A stretch of DNA of 16,357 nucleotides, taken from an uncultured Micrococcales bacterium. Its GTDB lineage: Bacteria; Actinomycetota; Actinomycetes; Actinomycetales; Microbacteriaceae. The notes beneath the pieces were generated by a model. It ran no database searches and was not told the DNA's origin. It saw nothing but the letters and a program-made list of their open reading frames with translations. Numbering within the stretch: the first letter of the stretch is position 1; each line of letters opens with the position of its first letter. A program made the translations under genes and the position numbers. Below, piece by piece: positions 15,146 through 16,357 of this stretch. The stretch lies in assembly GCA_903831585.1 (NCBI GenBank), contig CAIKYE010000094.1, forward strand, positions 1 to 16,357, written 5' to 3'.

Positions 15146-15986
15146 ACAGTTTGCTGTGGTTGGAAGCCCGATTGAACATTCAAAGTCGCCGATAATTCAC
15201 CAATGTGCGTACCGCGTGCTAGGTCTTGACTGGAATTACTCTGCCGTCGAGATAACCGAGGGCCGACTTAGGCAATTCGTCGAGACAGTTGACGATAACT
15301 GGCAGGGTCTTAGCGTCACAATGCCTTTGAAACTTGAAGCGACCCGATTGGCTAAGAATCTCGACGAGGTTGCCGAGTTGACGGGCATCACAAATACTTT
15401 GCTGAAACTCGAAGACGGCTGGCGTGGCTTCAACACTGACGTCTATGGCATTCAGAAAGCTCTCGAGGGCCCACTGAGTCAGGAGCGACCGGCGGTGACG
15501 ATAATCGGATCGGGTGCAACTGCGTTGTCAGCCGTTTTTGCAGTGCACCTGTCTAATCCCGCATCCGAAATATCCCTCATTGCCAGAAATCGCCAAGCGG
15601 CAAAAGAAGTAATGCTGAGGGCCGCGAAAGCGGGTTTCAAAATCAAATTGAAGACCTTCAGGCTCTTTGGGTTCAAGGTCAGTCGTGCCGACATTGTCAT
15701 ATCGACCCTTCCAAGCTCAACTCTAGACAAGTTTGCGACTCGGATAGGCCGGCGATTTGCCGCGAAACCCAGGGGAGTGTTGCTCGATGTTGCCTACCAC
15801 CCGTGGCCGAGCAAATTCGCATCGGCGTGGCAGTCAAATTCGTTACAGGTCGTCAGCGGCATCGAGATGCTCATCTTTCAAGCCATAGCCCAGATCAGGA
15901 TTTTTACCTCGGTTGATAGCGGGCAGGAACTCCCTAACGAACGGGCCGTCGAGCTAGCGATACGCGATTCACTCGGTCTTATCTAG
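15138..15986 (+). CDS. aroE: Shikimate dehydrogenase (NADP+)
   Basis: AroE reduces 3-dehydroshikimate to shikimate in the aromatic amino acid pathway. I place the start at the ATG at 15138, not the in-frame ATG at 15078, because the conserved N-terminus (FAVVGSPIEHSKSP) begins 3 residues in. The longer form would add 20 residues lying wholly inside mltG. In 282 residues: shikimate-binding S15 and S17 (SKS); catalytic K65 in LSVTMPLK; N86 and D101 in ITNT and FNTD; the cofactor loop IIGSGATALSA (122-132), a variant of the usual GxGGxxxA; ARNRQAAKEV (149-158) at the position of the NADP phosphate-binding NRT motif; and GIEMLIFQA (241-249) at the C-terminal substrate helix. It overlaps mltG by 8 nt and is followed by aroC. 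Confidence 0.93.
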   Translation: MTKQFAVVGSPIEHSKSPIIHQCAYRVLGLDWNYSAVEITEGRLRQFVETVDDNWQGLSVTMPLKLEATRLAKNLDEVAELTGITNTLLKLEDGWRGFNTDVYGIQKALEGPLSQERPAVTIIGSGATALSAVFAVHLSNPASEISLIARNRQAAKEVMLRAAKAGFKIKLKTFRLFGFKVSRADIVISTLPSSTLDKFATRIGRRFAAKPRGVLLDVAYHPWPSKFASAWQSNSLQVVSGIEMLIFQAIAQIRIFTSVDSGQELPNERAVELAIRDSLGLI

Positions 15987-15991
15987 ACCTC

Positions 15992-16007
15992 GCCACTTGC
16001 TTGTGGC
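15992..16007 (+). other. Small hairpin between aroE and aroC
   Basis: GCCAC (15992-15996) and GTGGC (16003-16007) can form a 5-bp stem with a 6-nt loop. It begins 5 nt after the aroE stop and ends 11 nt before the aroC ATG. No T-run follows, so it is not an intrinsic terminator. It could limit access to the aroC start or be chance. Confidence 0.3.
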
Positions 16008-16018
16008 AGACTTGAGAA

Positions 16019-16357
16019 ATGTTGCGTTGGTTAACCGCTGGTGAATCTCATGGGCCCGAGTTGGTTGCCATTCTTGAGGGCCTTCCGGCCGGAATACCCG
16101 CTAGCACCGTTATGGTGCAGTCTGCCCTAGCGAGACGACGACTCGGATACGGTCGCGGTGCTCGAATGAAGTTTGAGCAAGATAATGTCTCGTTCAGCGG
16201 CGGTGTTAGACATGGGCTGACAATGGGTGGACCGGTTGCCATATGCATCGAGAACACCGAGTGGCCCAAGTGGCAAGAAATCATGTCTGCCGACCCAATC
16301 ACCGAACCCCTCGAAGGTGCCCGTGCCGAGCCATTGACGAGACCTAGACCTGGACAC
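16019..16357 (+). CDS. aroC: Chorismate synthase (5' part)
   Basis: AroC converts 5-enolpyruvylshikimate-3-phosphate to chorismate using reduced FMN, the last step of the shikimate pathway. The ATG at 16019 gives the expected [17 protein letters not shown] opening. The window ends after 113 codons (usual length is about 390-400), so roughly two-thirds of the gene lies to the right. Visible family motifs are GESHG at 8-12 with conserved H11, the basic FMN/substrate segment [17 protein letters not shown] at 39-55, [14 protein letters not shown] at 61-74 and NTEWPKW at 79-85. The ribosome binding site is weak (TTGAGA). It follows aroE by 32 nt and presumably shares its transcript; aroK and aroB would be expected further right by analogy with other actinobacteria. 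Confidence 0.95.
   Translation, partial: MLRWLTAGESHGPELVAILEGLPAGIPASTVMVQSALARRRLGYGRGARMKFEQDNVSFSGGVRHGLTMGGPVAICIENTEWPKWQEIMSADPITEPLEGARAEPLTRPRPGH

Noticed and set aside
1-16357. tRNA, rRNA, CRISPR array, insertion sequence, phage, toxin-antitoxin or defence genes
   Set aside because: I looked on both strands and saw no spaced repeats, tRNA-like arms, transposase motifs or unexplained large gaps; the only stretch without a gene over 100 nt is the rpsD leader.

Overview
This window reads as ordinary core chromosome of a high-GC Gram-positive (actinobacterial) lineage, most likely a small-genome Microbacteriaceae relative such as the freshwater Luna/Rhodoluna/Aquiluna type. The grounds are the gene order (ruvB-yajC-secD-secF-rel, then rarA-rpsD-DUF948-alaS-ruvX-mltG-aroE-aroC), the Cys-less ribosomal protein S4, the actinobacterial form of SecD (ITADSF motif), the tight packing, and base composition that looks only moderate (near 50 % by eye, not computed). 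Genus-level placement is inference.

Layout. (1) Positions 1-5998, plus strand: the 3' two-thirds of ruvB (Holliday junction helicase), then yajC, secD and secF (accessory complex of the Sec translocon), then rel (bifunctional (p)ppGpp synthetase/hydrolase). (2) Positions 5995-8068, minus strand: a membrane-anchored cyclophilin-type peptidyl-prolyl isomerase followed by a helical DUF349 protein. The DUF349 gene converges on rel so tightly that both stop codons lie in one CTAG. (3) Positions 8144-9475, plus strand: rarA, divergent from the isomerase across a 75-bp promoter region. (4) Positions 9476-9673: an apparent extended -10 promoter and a roughly 150-nt leader with three hairpins in front of rpsD. 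(5) Positions 9674-16357, plus strand: rpsD, a DUF948 membrane protein, a small protein with a Lys/Ala/Pro tail, alaS, ruvX, mltG, aroE and the start of aroC, with gaps of 0-32 nt or overlaps from the DUF948 gene onward.

How the genes work together. The first block joins recombination (RuvB), protein export (YajC/SecDF) and the stringent response (Rel). The isomerase probably assists folding of exported proteins. The last block mixes translation (S4, AlaRS), rRNA processing or recombination (RuvX), cell-wall glycan termination (MltG) and the shikimate pathway (AroE, AroC).

I found no mobile element, phage gene, CRISPR array, tRNA or rRNA, toxin-antitoxin pair or defence gene, and nothing that supports a previously undescribed multi-gene system. 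The observations most worth checking are the structured rpsD leader, the histone-H1-like tails on two small membrane-associated proteins, the shared CTAG stop and the absence of apt between secF and rel.
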